A DNA stretch of 64,000 bases from PWQG01 sp040882255 (GTDB lineage Bacteria; Pseudomonadota; Gammaproteobacteria; Pseudomonadales; Pseudohongiellaceae). Positions 15,406 through 24,152 of this stretch are shown here, one piece after another. Under the pieces are notes generated by a model that saw nothing but the letters and a program-made list of their open reading frames with translations, was not told where the DNA came from and did no database searches. Position 1 is the stretch's first letter, and the number at the start of each line of letters is the position of its first letter. The position numbers and the translations under genes were made by a program. The DNA is taken from assembly GCA_040882255.1 (NCBI GenBank), contig JBBEBP010000028.1, positions 1-64,000 on the forward strand. The letters are read 5' to 3'.

Positions 15406-15957
15406 ATGGAAGTAAAAGCGACCCGTATTCCCGACGTCTTGCTGTTAAAGCCAGCCGTTCATGGCGACGAGCGTGGTTTTTTCATGGAAACCTGGCGCCA
15501 GTCCCTGTTCGATGAGCTGGTGCCCGGCACGCAGTTCGTGCAGGACAATCACAGTAAATCCAGGCAGGGCATCCTGCGCGGCATGCACTACCAGCTGGAA
15601 CAGCCGCAGGGCAAGCTGATTCGGGTGGTTTCCGGGGAAATCTACGACGTTGCTGTGGATTTGCGCGCCGATTCGCGGACATTCGGAGAAAGTGTAGGCG
15701 TACACTTGTCCGCCGACAACAAACAGCAGCTCTGGGTGCCGCCGGGTTTCGCGCATGGCTTCTATGTTATCAGCGAGACGGCGGAGATGGTCTACAAGTG
15801 CTCGGACTACTACGCGCCCGACGACGAATACACACTGCTCTGGAATGACCCCGAACTGGAAATCGATTGGCCGTTGGTGGAGGGTGCAGGCGAGCCGGTG
15901 CTTTCGGAGAAAGACCGCCAGGGGAGAGCGTTGCGGGATCTGCCGGTGTACAGGTAG
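15406..15957 (+). CDS. rfbC: dTDP-4-dehydrorhamnose 3,5-epimerase
   Basis: A 183-residue cupin-fold RfbC/RmlC. H61 (LRGMHYQ) is the catalytic base, with D/K partners in VRVVSGEIYDVAVDLR and the lid FAHGFYVIS. It epimerises C3 and C5 of dTDP-4-keto-6-deoxyglucose. AAGGAG lies about 13 bases before ATG 15406; TTG 15397 is an alternative start with better spacing. Full length and intact. Confidence 0.95.
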   Translation: MEVKATRIPDVLLLKPAVHGDERGFFMETWRQSLFDELVPGTQFVQDNHSKSRQGILRGMHYQLEQPQGKLIRVVSGEIYDVAVDLRADSRTFGESVGVHLSADNKQQLWVPPGFAHGFYVISETAEMVYKCSDYYAPDDEYTLLWNDPELEIDWPLVEGAGEPVLSEKDRQGRALRDLPVYR

Positions 15958-16084
15958 AGAGGATCTCCCCAGGGATGCAAAGGAAAAATCGTTAATCTCT
16001 GCGAGCGCATAAAGCCCCACTCTTGTTGTCTGTCCTTCAGGAAGGCTATAGCATTGGCTTTTGTTTCTCGCCCGGATACCCCCT

Positions 16085-16960
16085 ATGCCGCTGAAAATCG
16101 CTCTCACTGGCGCCAACGGCCAGCTCGGCCGCACGTTGCAGCACAGTGCCCTGTCCCGCGACCATGAACTGATCGCGCTGGACCGCACGGCGCTGGACAT
16201 CAGTGATGAGTCCGCCGTGCGCCGGACCCTGGATGAACTGCGGCCGGATGTGTTGATCAATGCGGCCGCTTACACGGCCGTGGACCGGGCCGAGAACGAT
16301 GAAGAGGCAGCGCGGGCGGCCAATGCGGACGGGGCGAAGAACCTGGCGCGCTGGGCAGCGGCCAGTGACGCCTGGTTGCTGCAGGTCTCCACCGACTTTG
16401 TTTTCAATGGCCGCGCCGGCCGGCCGTACACACCCGACGATCAGCCTGATCCGATCAATCTGTATGGGCGCAGCAAGCTGGAAGGTGAACTGCATGTACG
16501 CTATCTGGCGCCGGACAACAGTCTGATCCTGCGCACCGGCTGGGTCTACTCACAATACGGCGGCAATTTCCTGAGCACCATGCTGCGGTTGATGGCCAGT
16601 AAGGAGGCGCTCACTGTCGTGGATGACCAGATCGGTACGCCGTCGTCCACAGACGGGCTGGTTCAATGTATCGAGGCGGCGGTGGAAAGACGTCCGACCG
16701 GTATACTGCACTGGAGCGATGCCGGGGTGGCCAGCTGGTACGACTTCGCAGTGGCGATACAGGACGAGGCGCTGCGCTACGGACTGCTGGAGCGGCGCAT
16801 TCCCGTAACGCCGATCCCGGCCAGCGAATACCCCACCCCGGCCCGGCGGCCGGCCTTCAGTGTGCTGGACAAATCCGCAACGCGCGCCGTGCTGGGCATT
16901 GATCCGAAGCACTGGCGTCGCAGGCTGGTGGGTGTGCTGCAGGCCGTGCAACAACAATAG
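16085..16960 (+). CDS. rfbD: dTDP-4-dehydrorhamnose reductase
   Basis: A 291-residue RfbD/RmlD that reduces the 4-keto group to give dTDP-L-rhamnose. NAD(P) motif TGANGQLG (8-15), T103 in VSTDFVF, and Y127/K131 in LYGRSK form the SDR active site; LRTGWVYS and DQIGTPSS are family motifs. ATG 16085 fits the family start. Last rfb gene, followed by a hairpin. Confidence 0.96.
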   Translation: MPLKIALTGANGQLGRTLQHSALSRDHELIALDRTALDISDESAVRRTLDELRPDVLINAAAYTAVDRAENDEEAARAANADGAKNLARWAAASDAWLLQVSTDFVFNGRAGRPYTPDDQPDPINLYGRSKLEGELHVRYLAPDNSLILRTGWVYSQYGGNFLSTMLRLMASKEALTVVDDQIGTPSSTDGLVQCIEAAVERRPTGILHWSDAGVASWYDFAVAIQDEALRYGLLERRIPVTPIPASEYPTPARRPAFSVLDKSATRAVLGIDPKHWRRRLVGVLQAVQQQ

Positions 16961-16997
16961 AAAATCGGGACTGTCCCGCTTTTTTAGTCCCGATTTT
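16961..16997 (+). terminator. Hairpin of the GGGACTGTCCC family after rfbD
   Basis: AAAATCGGGAC (16961-16971) pairs with GTCCCGATTTT (16987-16997); an alternative stem CGGGACTGTCCCG is followed by six T. It is a copy of the dispersed hairpin family and doubles as the rfbD terminator. Confidence 0.7.
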
Positions 16998-17046
16998 ATA
17001 ACCTGCGTATAATGGGTGGAAAGCATATACTGGAGGGGCCCCGGAC

Positions 17047-17637
17047 ATGAAGGGACGGATCGCGACAGGCATGGTGGCCGCGTGGCTGTGGGTCATCATG
17101 CCGGTTTCCGCCAGTACCGTAGTGGAGATGAGTTTCCAGGACGTAGTGGATAGCGCCGAGCTGGTGTTCGAGGGCGAGGTGTTGTCGGTGGAGTCCCGAC
17201 AAACCGGTCCGCGCCGCATACATACCATCGTCCGTTTTCGTGTGCTGGATGTGATCAAGGGCGATCACCCCGGTGACGAACTGGAACTGCGTTACCTGGG
17301 CGGAGAGGTCAACGGACGTCGCATGCAGGTCACGGACATGGAGTGGCCCGAGGCGGGCGAAAGTGGCGTGTATTTCGTCGAGTCCCTGCAGCGCCCGCTG
17401 GTCCACCCCCTGGTCGGCTGGTCGCAGGGCCACTACCGGCTTGCGGCTGACGGGCAGGGCGAGGACCGGGTCTATACGGCGGACCGCCAACCGGTGGCCG
17501 GCCATGCTGTCTCCGATGGCGGTTTGAATCTGATGCAATTGGGCGGCCCGCCGGCGGCGGTGCCTGCCGGTGAGTTCAAACGCCGGGTCCGGGATCTGGT
17601 GGATGGCGGTGGCCCGGCACGGGAGGCCATACCATGA
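17047..17637 (+). CDS. Secreted protein paired with matrixin protease
   Basis: A 196-residue exported protein. Signal peptide (VAAWLWVIMPVSA), then a beta-rich domain (DSAELVFEGEVLSVESRQTG, TIVRFRVLDVIKGD, LRYLGGEVNGRRM). I do not recognise a named family, but short proteins of this kind are often directly upstream of matrixin-type proteases. It overlaps the protease gene by 4 bases (ATGA), so the two are co-translated. It may be an inhibitor, chaperone or co-secreted factor; this is inference. Confidence 0.75.
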   Translation: MKGRIATGMVAAWLWVIMPVSASTVVEMSFQDVVDSAELVFEGEVLSVESRQTGPRRIHTIVRFRVLDVIKGDHPGDELELRYLGGEVNGRRMQVTDMEWPEAGESGVYFVESLQRPLVHPLVGWSQGHYRLAADGQGEDRVYTADRQPVAGHAVSDGGLNLMQLGGPPAAVPAGEFKRRVRDLVDGGGPAREAIP

Positions 17638-19154
17638 GGCCGGCTGTACCACCTCGCATCGCCAGGGCACTGCTTTTTTCCACGCTCACACTGACCGGTT
17701 TTGTGTCGCCGGCCCTCCATGCATTCGATATCAACGAAAATCAGTTGCTGAAATGGCCGGGTGCCCGCACCACGATCTACGCGGGGCTGCCGGAACGCAC
17801 CGCATCCGGCGAGACGTATCAGCAGGCCATCATCGACGCGGCGGCCCACTGGTCGGAGGTCACGCCCTTTCAGTTCGAGGTGTCGCCGGAGTACCGGGAC
17901 CCCTGCCGTGGCTATGCTGACGATACCGGGGCCGAGAACCAGTCTGGCGGTGACGGCGTCAATGGCCAGGGGTTTGCCGATACCGTCTGCGGACAGGAGT
18001 TCAATGACAATACCCTGGCGGTGACCGTTCAGTACTGGGAGCCCAACACGCTGGGCGTTTTCGATCTGGTGGAAGCGGACGTGATCTACAATTCGGAGGC
18101 CAGTTTTGACATCTACGATGGTCCGCTGAGCTCCGGAAATGACGAGTTTGCCGGGATCGATTTCCGCCGCACGGCGCTGCACGAACTGGGGCATGTGCTG
18201 GGCTTGGGCCACGAGCGCGACGAACCGGCCATCATGGCACCCAATATTGGCAATCTTTTCCGCCTGCAGGAGGACGATATCGCTGGAGCTCAGGCCCTGT
18301 ACCGGGGCATCAGCGGTTGCCCGCAGCGACAGGGCGGCTTCGGCCGTTTCGATGACGCATTGGAGGACGATGACTGTCGCGTCAGTCAGTTGATGTCCGG
18401 TGGTTCGGACGACAGTCCGGTGGACGTCTACACCTTCTCCCTGGACGAAGAGGCCACCGTGGATGCACGGGTTGCCGCCGGTGCCCTGGACGGTGTGCTG
18501 ATACTGGCCGATTCCGGCCTCGATATCCTGGCCCTGGACGATGACAGTGGCAGTGGTTGTAATCCCCGCATCCGCCAGTCCCTGCCGGCCGGTGATTATG
18601 TGTTGCTGGTCAATACCTGGGACGTCGCCGAGGATGCGGACCCGCCCTGCGGTGACGCGGTTCGCGGCGATTATCGCTTGTCCGTCAGCCATGAGAGTGA
18701 GCAGTTACTTACTCTGCGTGGCAAGGAAAGCTTCCAGGGGGGCGAGGCCGAGGCGCAGTTCTTCGGGGCGGTCACGGTGGACGGTGGCGAGAGTTACCGC
18801 AGCCGTGTGCGGCCGGACCAGGCCTTTGACGTCGAAGGGCGGATTCTCGTCGACCCCGCCCATCAGGGCGAGCCGGGCTACATTGTCGTGGCCGCCATCA
18901 CCGATGCCGGCGAGACACTGGTAAAGAACGAGCGGGGCGCCTTCGTCACCTACCGGCCGGCCCGGCAACTGGTGCCGATCGCGGAGCGGCGGGTGCTGTC
19001 CGGGGTCGAGATCATCGATGTGATGACCGGCATGGTGGCCGAGGACATCGACATCGACGACATCGAGGTGGACTTCTTCATCGGCTACGGTGTGGATAGT
19101 GATCCCGATGAACTGTACTTCCACAGTCAGCCGATCAACCTGATCGTGGAGTAG
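17634..19154 (+). CDS. Matrixin family secreted metalloprotease
   Basis: A 506-residue exported zinc protease. A signal peptide ends near residue 30. The metzincin site is HELGHVLGLGH (H183, E184, H187, H193) with the Met-turn at IMAP (M201). A pre-peptidase C-terminal (PPC)-like beta domain follows (about 260-350: VDVYTFSLDEEATVDARVAA, then LPAGDYVLLVNTWD), then an unassigned beta-rich C-terminal domain. Expected to act outside the inner membrane. Unrelated in function to the flanking sugar genes. Confidence 0.88.
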   Translation: MRPAVPPRIARALLFSTLTLTGFVSPALHAFDINENQLLKWPGARTTIYAGLPERTASGETYQQAIIDAAAHWSEVTPFQFEVSPEYRDPCRGYADDTGAENQSGGDGVNGQGFADTVCGQEFNDNTLAVTVQYWEPNTLGVFDLVEADVIYNSEASFDIYDGPLSSGNDEFAGIDFRRTALHELGHVLGLGHERDEPAIMAPNIGNLFRLQEDDIAGAQALYRGISGCPQRQGGFGRFDDALEDDDCRVSQLMSGGSDDSPVDVYTFSLDEEATVDARVAAGALDGVLILADSGLDILALDDDSGSGCNPRIRQSLPAGDYVLLVNTWDVAEDADPPCGDAVRGDYRLSVSHESEQLLTLRGKESFQGGEAEAQFFGAVTVDGGESYRSRVRPDQAFDVEGRILVDPAHQGEPGYIVVAAITDAGETLVKNERGAFVTYRPARQLVPIAERRVLSGVEIIDVMTGMVAEDIDIDDIEVDFFIGYGVDSDPDELYFHSQPINLIVE

Positions 19155-19158
19155 GACG

Positions 19159-19178
19159 GCGGGGACAGTCCCGCTTTT
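19159..19178 (+). terminator. GGGGACAGTCCC hairpin after the protease gene
   Basis: GCGGG-gacagt-CCCGC followed by TTTT, 5 bases after the protease stop. Short member of the dispersed hairpin family, plausible as a weak terminator. Confidence 0.55.
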
Positions 19179-19200
19179 CTATTTGCGCTATACTCGCGCC

Positions 19201-19617
19201 ATGAACTCCGATATTGACAGTCTCTGTGCCGGGATCGATGAAGCGCTGTCGGCATTACCCGACGAGGTGCCAGCGTTGCACACGGTCGTACTGTTCGGTT
19301 CGCTGGCAACAGGCCACGCCCGGCCGGACAGTGATGCCGATGTGGCGGTGCAGTCAGACCGGACTCTGACCGCAGGGCAGCGGATGCGGATTATCGAATC
19401 GTTGACGCTGCTGTTGGACCGTCCTGTGGATCTGGTCGATCTGAGTGTCGTCGGCCAGCCCCTGCTGGATCGTATCTCTACTGAAGGTATCCGGATACGC
19501 GGAACGGATCAACATTGGGGGGGGCTTCTGTTCCGTAACGTGATGGACCGGGAAGACTTCCTGCCCATGCAGCAGCGGATTCTTGCTAACCGGAGGGACC
19601 AATGGCTGAACAAGTGA
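19201..19617 (+). CDS. mntA: MntA-type nucleotidyltransferase antitoxin
   Basis: A 138-residue minimal nucleotidyltransferase. The catalytic signature is G33-S34, ten residues, then D45-A-D47 (LFGSLATG, PDSDADVAV). MntA antitoxins transfer AMP to a tyrosine of their HepT toxin. ATG 19201 fits the family; ATG 19183 is upstream. It overlaps the hepT remnant by 16 bases. The enzyme looks intact although its partner is broken. Confidence 0.88.
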   Translation: MNSDIDSLCAGIDEALSALPDEVPALHTVVLFGSLATGHARPDSDADVAVQSDRTLTAGQRMRIIESLTLLLDRPVDLVDLSVVGQPLLDRISTEGIRIRGTDQHWGGLLFRNVMDREDFLPMQQRILANRRDQWLNK

Positions 19618-19872
19618 TGGCCCAGAAGCTGGAGTCGTTGCGCCGCGCATCCCGACATACCGGCGCCTCAATCCATGGGGCAGAGTTTCCAGCTGCTCGC
19701 TGACCATGGAGTCATCAATCCGGAGTTGGCCACGGGCCTGCGCAAAGCGGTCGGTTTCAGGAATATTCTCGTGCACAGCTACGAAACGATCAACTGGGAG
19801 ATCGTGTTCGCGCTGTGCACTGAACGCCTGCCGGATTTCGAGCGCTTTGCTCAGTCGATGGCGGGGCAGTAG
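19602..19872 (+). pseudogene. hepT: hepT toxin remnant with internal deletion
   Basis: The start is well formed (GGAGGG before ATG 19602; AQKLESLRRA) but the frame ends at a stop about 34 codons in. The second frame then gives the C-terminal two thirds of HepT, from SFQLLADHGVINPELATGLR through KAVGFRNILVHSYETINWEI. The R-x4-H toxin motif (RNILVH) survives, but about 45 residues of the N-terminal helix bundle are missing and the parts are out of frame. Confidence 0.85.
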
Positions 19873-19882
19873 ATAGCGCCGG

Positions 19883-19924
19883 AGGCTTTCGGCCCAGCGC
19901 GTTACCGCGCTGAGCCGAAAGCCT
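19883..19924. terminator. 19-bp hairpin between convergent hepT' and manC
   Basis: AGGCTTTCGGCCCAGCGCG, loop TTAC, CGCGCTGAGCCGAAAGCCT, with one mismatch. It lies between two converging genes and could terminate both, although neither side has a long T run. Confidence 0.65.
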
Positions 19925-19966
19925 ACCGCCTCATCAACGCACAGTCCCGGCAACCCGGTCCTTTCC

Positions 19967-21364
19967 TTAACAGCGCCCGAAGTTGTCCTCGAACCGCACG
20001 ATGTCATCTTCCCCCAGGTAACTGCCACTCTGCACCTCGATCAACTCCAGCGGCAACTTGCCGGGGTTGGTCAGGCGGTGCTTCTCGCCGATGGGGATGT
20101 ACACCGACTCGTTCTCGGTGAGCATCTGCTCGCGCTCGCCGATCTGCACGATCGCGGTACCGGAAACCACCACCCAGTGCTCGGCGCGGTGATGGTGCAT
20201 CTGCAGGGACAGGGAAGCGCCGGGTTTCACGGTGATGCACTTGACCTGATAGCGTTCCCCGTTGTCGATGCTGTCGTAGCTGCCCCAGGGGCGGTGCACT
20301 TCGCGGTGATTGAGATGTTCCTTGCGGCCCAGTTCGCGGATCTTCTCCACGGCGTCCTTCACTTGCTGCACCCGGTCACGGCGGGCCACCAGCAACGCGT
20401 CCTTGGTGTCCACGATGACCGTGTCCTCCATGCCCAGCGTGACCACCAGTTTCTCCCGGCTGTGCACCAGATTGTTGTGGCTGTCCATGGGCAGCACATC
20501 ACCGATGGACACGTTGCCGTTCTCGTCCTTGTCGCTGATTTCCCACAATGAGTGCCAGCCACCCACGTCACTCCAGCCGGCATCCAGCGGCACCATGCGT
20601 ACCTGTTCGGCCTGTTCCATCACCGCATAGTCGATGGAGTCCGAGGGGCAGGGGCTGAAGTGGGCCTTGCTGATGCGGATAAAGTCCAGGTCGGTGCTGG
20701 CGTTCTCGAAGGCCTCCCGGCACACCTCGGCCATGGTCGGCTGAAACCGCATCAGTGCGTCCAGGTAGGCCCGGGCACGGAACACGAACATGCCGCTGTT
20801 CCAGAAATGATCGCCGGCCGCCAGATATTGCTCAGCGGTGGGATGGTCGGGTTTCTCCACAAAACGGATTACATGGCGCACATTGCCGCTTTTTTCCTGC
20901 GATTGCAGGTAGCCATAGCCTGTTTCCGGGTGCGTGGGCACCACTCCGAAGGTCACCAGGCTGCCGTCGGCCGCCGCTTCTCCGGCCACGTCCAACGCCT
21001 GTAGCAGGGCCTGGTGATCGGCGATGGCATGGTCGGCCGGCAGCACGGCCAGCGTGGCTTCCGGGTCGGTTTGCAATGCCTGCAGCGCGGCCAGGGCGAT
21101 GGCCGGTGCCGTATTGCGGGCTGCCGGCTCCAGCAGGATGGCCGACGGTGTCACGCCGGCGCTGCGCAGCTGTTCGGCCACCATGAAGCGGTGGTCTTCG
21201 TTGCAGACCACGATGGGTGCCTGCAAGTCGGTGACCCGCAGGGCCGTCTCCTGCAGCAGGGTATGTTCACCCCCGGTCAGCCGGTGGAGCTGTTTCGGGT
21301 AGTGTTTGCGCGACAGCGGCCACAGTCTTGTGCCTGCGCCGCCGGACAGTATCACTGGAATCAT
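19967..21364 (-). CDS. manC: Mannose-1-phosphate guanylyltransferase / phosphomannose isomerase
   Basis: A 465-residue bifunctional type II enzyme. The N-terminal GDP-mannose pyrophosphorylase carries ILSGGAGTRLWPLSR, PKQ, PADHAI and FVEKP. The C-terminal cupin (about 350-465; RPWGSYDSID, LSLQMHHHRAEHWVVVSGTA) is the mannose-6-phosphate isomerase. It makes GDP-mannose for surface glycans. ATG 21364 is the family start. It is divergent from the 21.5-31.8 kb cluster, sharing a 130-base promoter region. Confidence 0.96.
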   Translation of the reverse strand: MIPVILSGGAGTRLWPLSRKHYPKQLHRLTGGEHTLLQETALRVTDLQAPIVVCNEDHRFMVAEQLRSAGVTPSAILLEPAARNTAPAIALAALQALQTDPEATLAVLPADHAIADHQALLQALDVAGEAAADGSLVTFGVVPTHPETGYGYLQSQEKSGNVRHVIRFVEKPDHPTAEQYLAAGDHFWNSGMFVFRARAYLDALMRFQPTMAEVCREAFENASTDLDFIRISKAHFSPCPSDSIDYAVMEQAEQVRMVPLDAGWSDVGGWHSLWEISDKDENGNVSIGDVLPMDSHNNLVHSREKLVVTLGMEDTVIVDTKDALLVARRDRVQQVKDAVEKIRELGRKEHLNHREVHRPWGSYDSIDNGERYQVKCITVKPGASLSLQMHHHRAEHWVVVSGTAIVQIGEREQMLTENESVYIPIGEKHRLTNPGKLPLELIEVQSGSYLGEDDIVRFEDNFGRC

Positions 21365-21494
21365 TCGGGAATCAGTCCATTTCCGTCCAAGGGATGCCCA
21401 GTGTAGCGCAAATGCTGCCGCACGCGCACCGCAGTGGCTCTGGTCACACGTCTGCCGGCGGGCAGATGGTGTAACATCGCACCATGATTGTGAC

Positions 21495-24152
21495 ATGCCC
21501 ATGAACAGGATGTTTATTGTGATACTGGTACTGGTTTCTCTCGCCGTCGCGTTGACGGCGCTGTTTTTCCCGGCGTTGACGGTCTACTACGCCAATGTGT
21601 TCGACTACAGCGCCGGAATCGGTGATCTGCTGATCCCGGCGATGTGGTTGGTTGGCGGTATGACGGCACTGTTGGTGGCGGCCGGTCTGTTGCTGCGCGG
21701 CCGCGGCCGTTCCCGCTGGCTGTCGCTGCTGGCGATGCTCGCGGTGGCGTTCTGGGTGCAGGCCAATCTACTGGTCTGGGACTACGGGGTGCTGGATGGC
21801 GGCGCCATCGCCTGGGGCGATTACATCTGGCAGAGCGTGATCGAACTGCTGGTCTGGATCGCCTTGCTGGTGGCCGGCTGGAAGCTGCACCGCCACATCG
21901 CCCCGCAGGCGCTGACCATCGCCGTGGTGCTGATCGCCATGCAGTCGGTCAGCGCCGTGCTGGCGTCGCGGCAGGCTTCGGAACCGCCCAGCCACCACTA
22001 TTTCACGGAGTTGCCCGACGGACAATTCTCGTTCTCGCCGGAGCAGAACGCCGTCGTGCTGGTGCTGGATGCCTTCCAGTCCGATGTGTTCCAGCAGGTC
22101 ATGGAGGCCAATCCCGAATACAGCGATGACTTCCAGGGCTTCCATTTCTTCCGCAACACGCTGTCCGGCTATGCCAAGACCTACCCTTCCATTCCGTTGA
22201 TGCTGACCGGCGAGTGGTACGAGAATGACCAGCCGATCACCGGTTTCCTGCGCGATGCCTACCTGGACGACTCGTTGCCGGTGCGCCTGCGGGACCAGGG
22301 CTGGGATGTGCGTCTATACCCCTACTTCGAGCGCACCGTGCATTACGATGAGTCGGTGGCGGACAATTTCGTGCGCTCCCTGAGCCCGGCTGACCGCATG
22401 AGTGCATTTGGTGAATTCTCTGATGTGGGCGTCTTCCGGGCGCTACCGCACATCCTCAAACCCCTGTGGCTGAACGATCACGAGTGGCGCATGCGGGGCT
22501 GGTTGTCCGCCCTGTCGGTCAGCGAGTCCGTCGAGGGCCGGGAGGCGGAGAGCGGGCCGCGCAGCAGCCACCAGCATGAAGGGCTGCGCTGGCTGGAGAA
22601 TATTGAAACGCTGTCCGATACCGGGGCGGGAGCGCCGGCGTTCCGCTTCTACCACCTGCTGATGCCGCATGCCCCGCATCTGGTCAACGAGGGGCTGGAG
22701 ATGGAAGTACTGCCTCTCAACCAGGAGGGCTACCGGCGCCACGCCCACGCCACCGTCAACCTGATCCGGCGTTTCCTGGACCGCCTGCGGGCGCTGGAGA
22801 TCTACGATGACACGCTCGTCATCATCGCCTCCGAACATGGTGGTGGCGAGTACCATCTGGGAGTGGATACCGGGCTGTTGCCGGACTCGCTGCCGGCGCC
22901 GGAGGACCCGGTGATGCCCTCCAACCATTACGAATCCGGGTTGCCGCTGATGTTGGTCAAGCCGGCGGGGGGTAGCGGCGAACCGGTCATCAACGATGCT
23001 CCGGTGTCGGTCGGTGATATGGCGGCGACGGTAGCTGCGGCAGCGGGCATCAGCGATTTTCCGCACGGCCGGGACATGCTGAGGGTGGATGAGAACGAAC
23101 AGCGCGAACGGCGTTATCTGTTTTACGAATTCGATGGCTGGGTCAGCGACTACCTGCCGGACATGGTCGAGTACCGGCTGAATGGCCACAGCTGGTTGCC
23201 CCAGAGCTGGGAGTCGACCGGACGGGTGCTGGGTCCGCCGGAGGATTACGTGCCGGAAGCGGAACAGGAGCTGGATGCCCTGGGTGATGGAGACCTGCTG
23301 CGATTCGGCCAGAGTGGCCGCAATTCCGGTTATCTGGGTGCCGGCTGGGGCGAGCCCGAACCGCATGGCGTGTGGACCGCCAATGGTACAGCCCGCCTCC
23401 GTCTGCCGCTGCAGCGCCCGCTGGAGGGCAACCTGCAGCTCGGTCTGTTCGTCCATCCATTTACCGTGGAGGGCGAGCTGGAGCAGCAGCGTGTGCGGGT
23501 CTTCGTCAATGAGGAGGAAACGGACGAGTGGCTGGTGACTGGCGCAGCCTGGCAGAACGTACTGGTGACGGCCGCCGCACATGATGGGGCGGAGCAACTG
23601 GACATTCGGCTGGAACTGCCGGACGCCGCCGCCCCGGCGGCGTTTCTGCGCAATACCGATACCCGCCAGCTGGGCGTCTCCATGAGGGAGCTGCGTATCA
23701 ACGCCCTGCCCGTGTACCGCCCCGGCGAGGTGCTGGCGTTCGGGAATAACGGTGACGCCCGGCACTATGTGGCGGAAGGGTGGAGCGGCGCGGAAGCCAC
23801 CTTCCGCTGGACGGATGGCGAAGACGTCGGATTGCGGCTGTATACCACCTTCACTGACAATCGGGGGGAGTTGCGTCTGCGCCTGACGGCGCGGCCGTAC
23901 CTCGGCGACGGTGTGCTGGATCACCAGCAGGTGACGGTGCTGGCGGGCGGCGAGGAAGTGGCGCAGTGGCAGGTGGCCGACCGGGACGAGTACGAGGCGC
24001 TCATCCCGCCGGACCGGATCAATGAGGACGGTGTCATTGAACTGCGCTTCCGGATCAGTGATCCGCTGGCGCCGGCCTCGATATCCGACTCGCCCGACAT
24101 GCGGGCATTGGGGCTGATGGTCGAAGACATGGTGATCGACTATGCCAACTGA
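21495..24152 (+). CDS. Membrane alkaline-phosphatase-fold (sulfatase-like) transferase
   Basis: An 885-residue protein. Five hydrophobic segments (about residues 6-31, 46-67, 75-95, 113-128, 138-157) precede a periplasmic alkaline-phosphatase-superfamily domain. D192 (VLVLDAF), T229/S232 in KTYPSIPLMLTG (probable nucleophile and surroundings) and SEHGGGEYH (metal ligands) are visible. The layout matches phosphoethanolamine or phosphoglycerol transferases and YejM-like proteins. The last 280 residues are two beta-sandwich-like units, unusual for the family. First gene of the cluster, overlapping the next by 11 bases. ATG 21495 or 21501. Substrate unknown; inferred to modify a glycan or lipid in the periplasm. 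Confidence 0.75.
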   Translation: MPMNRMFIVILVLVSLAVALTALFFPALTVYYANVFDYSAGIGDLLIPAMWLVGGMTALLVAAGLLLRGRGRSRWLSLLAMLAVAFWVQANLLVWDYGVLDGGAIAWGDYIWQSVIELLVWIALLVAGWKLHRHIAPQALTIAVVLIAMQSVSAVLASRQASEPPSHHYFTELPDGQFSFSPEQNAVVLVLDAFQSDVFQQVMEANPEYSDDFQGFHFFRNTLSGYAKTYPSIPLMLTGEWYENDQPITGFLRDAYLDDSLPVRLRDQGWDVRLYPYFERTVHYDESVADNFVRSLSPADRMSAFGEFSDVGVFRALPHILKPLWLNDHEWRMRGWLSALSVSESVEGREAESGPRSSHQHEGLRWLENIETLSDTGAGAPAFRFYHLLMPHAPHLVNEGLEMEVLPLNQEGYRRHAHATVNLIRRFLDRLRALEIYDDTLVIIASEHGGGEYHLGVDTGLLPDSLPAPEDPVMPSNHYESGLPLMLVKPAGGSGEPVINDAPVSVGDMAATVAAAAGISDFPHGRDMLRVDENEQRERRYLFYEFDGWVSDYLPDMVEYRLNGHSWLPQSWESTGRVLGPPEDYVPEAEQELDALGDGDLLRFGQSGRNSGYLGAGWGEPEPHGVWTANGTARLRLPLQRPLEGNLQLGLFVHPFTVEGELEQQRVRVFVNEEETDEWLVTGAAWQNVLVTAAAHDGAEQLDIRLELPDAAAPAAFLRNTDTRQLGVSMRELRINALPVYRPGEVLAFGNNGDARHYVAEGWSGAEATFRWTDGEDVGLRLYTTFTDNRGELRLRLTARPYLGDGVLDHQQVTVLAGGEEVAQWQVADRDEYEALIPPDRINEDGVIELRFRISDPLAPASISDSPDMRALGLMVEDMVIDYAN

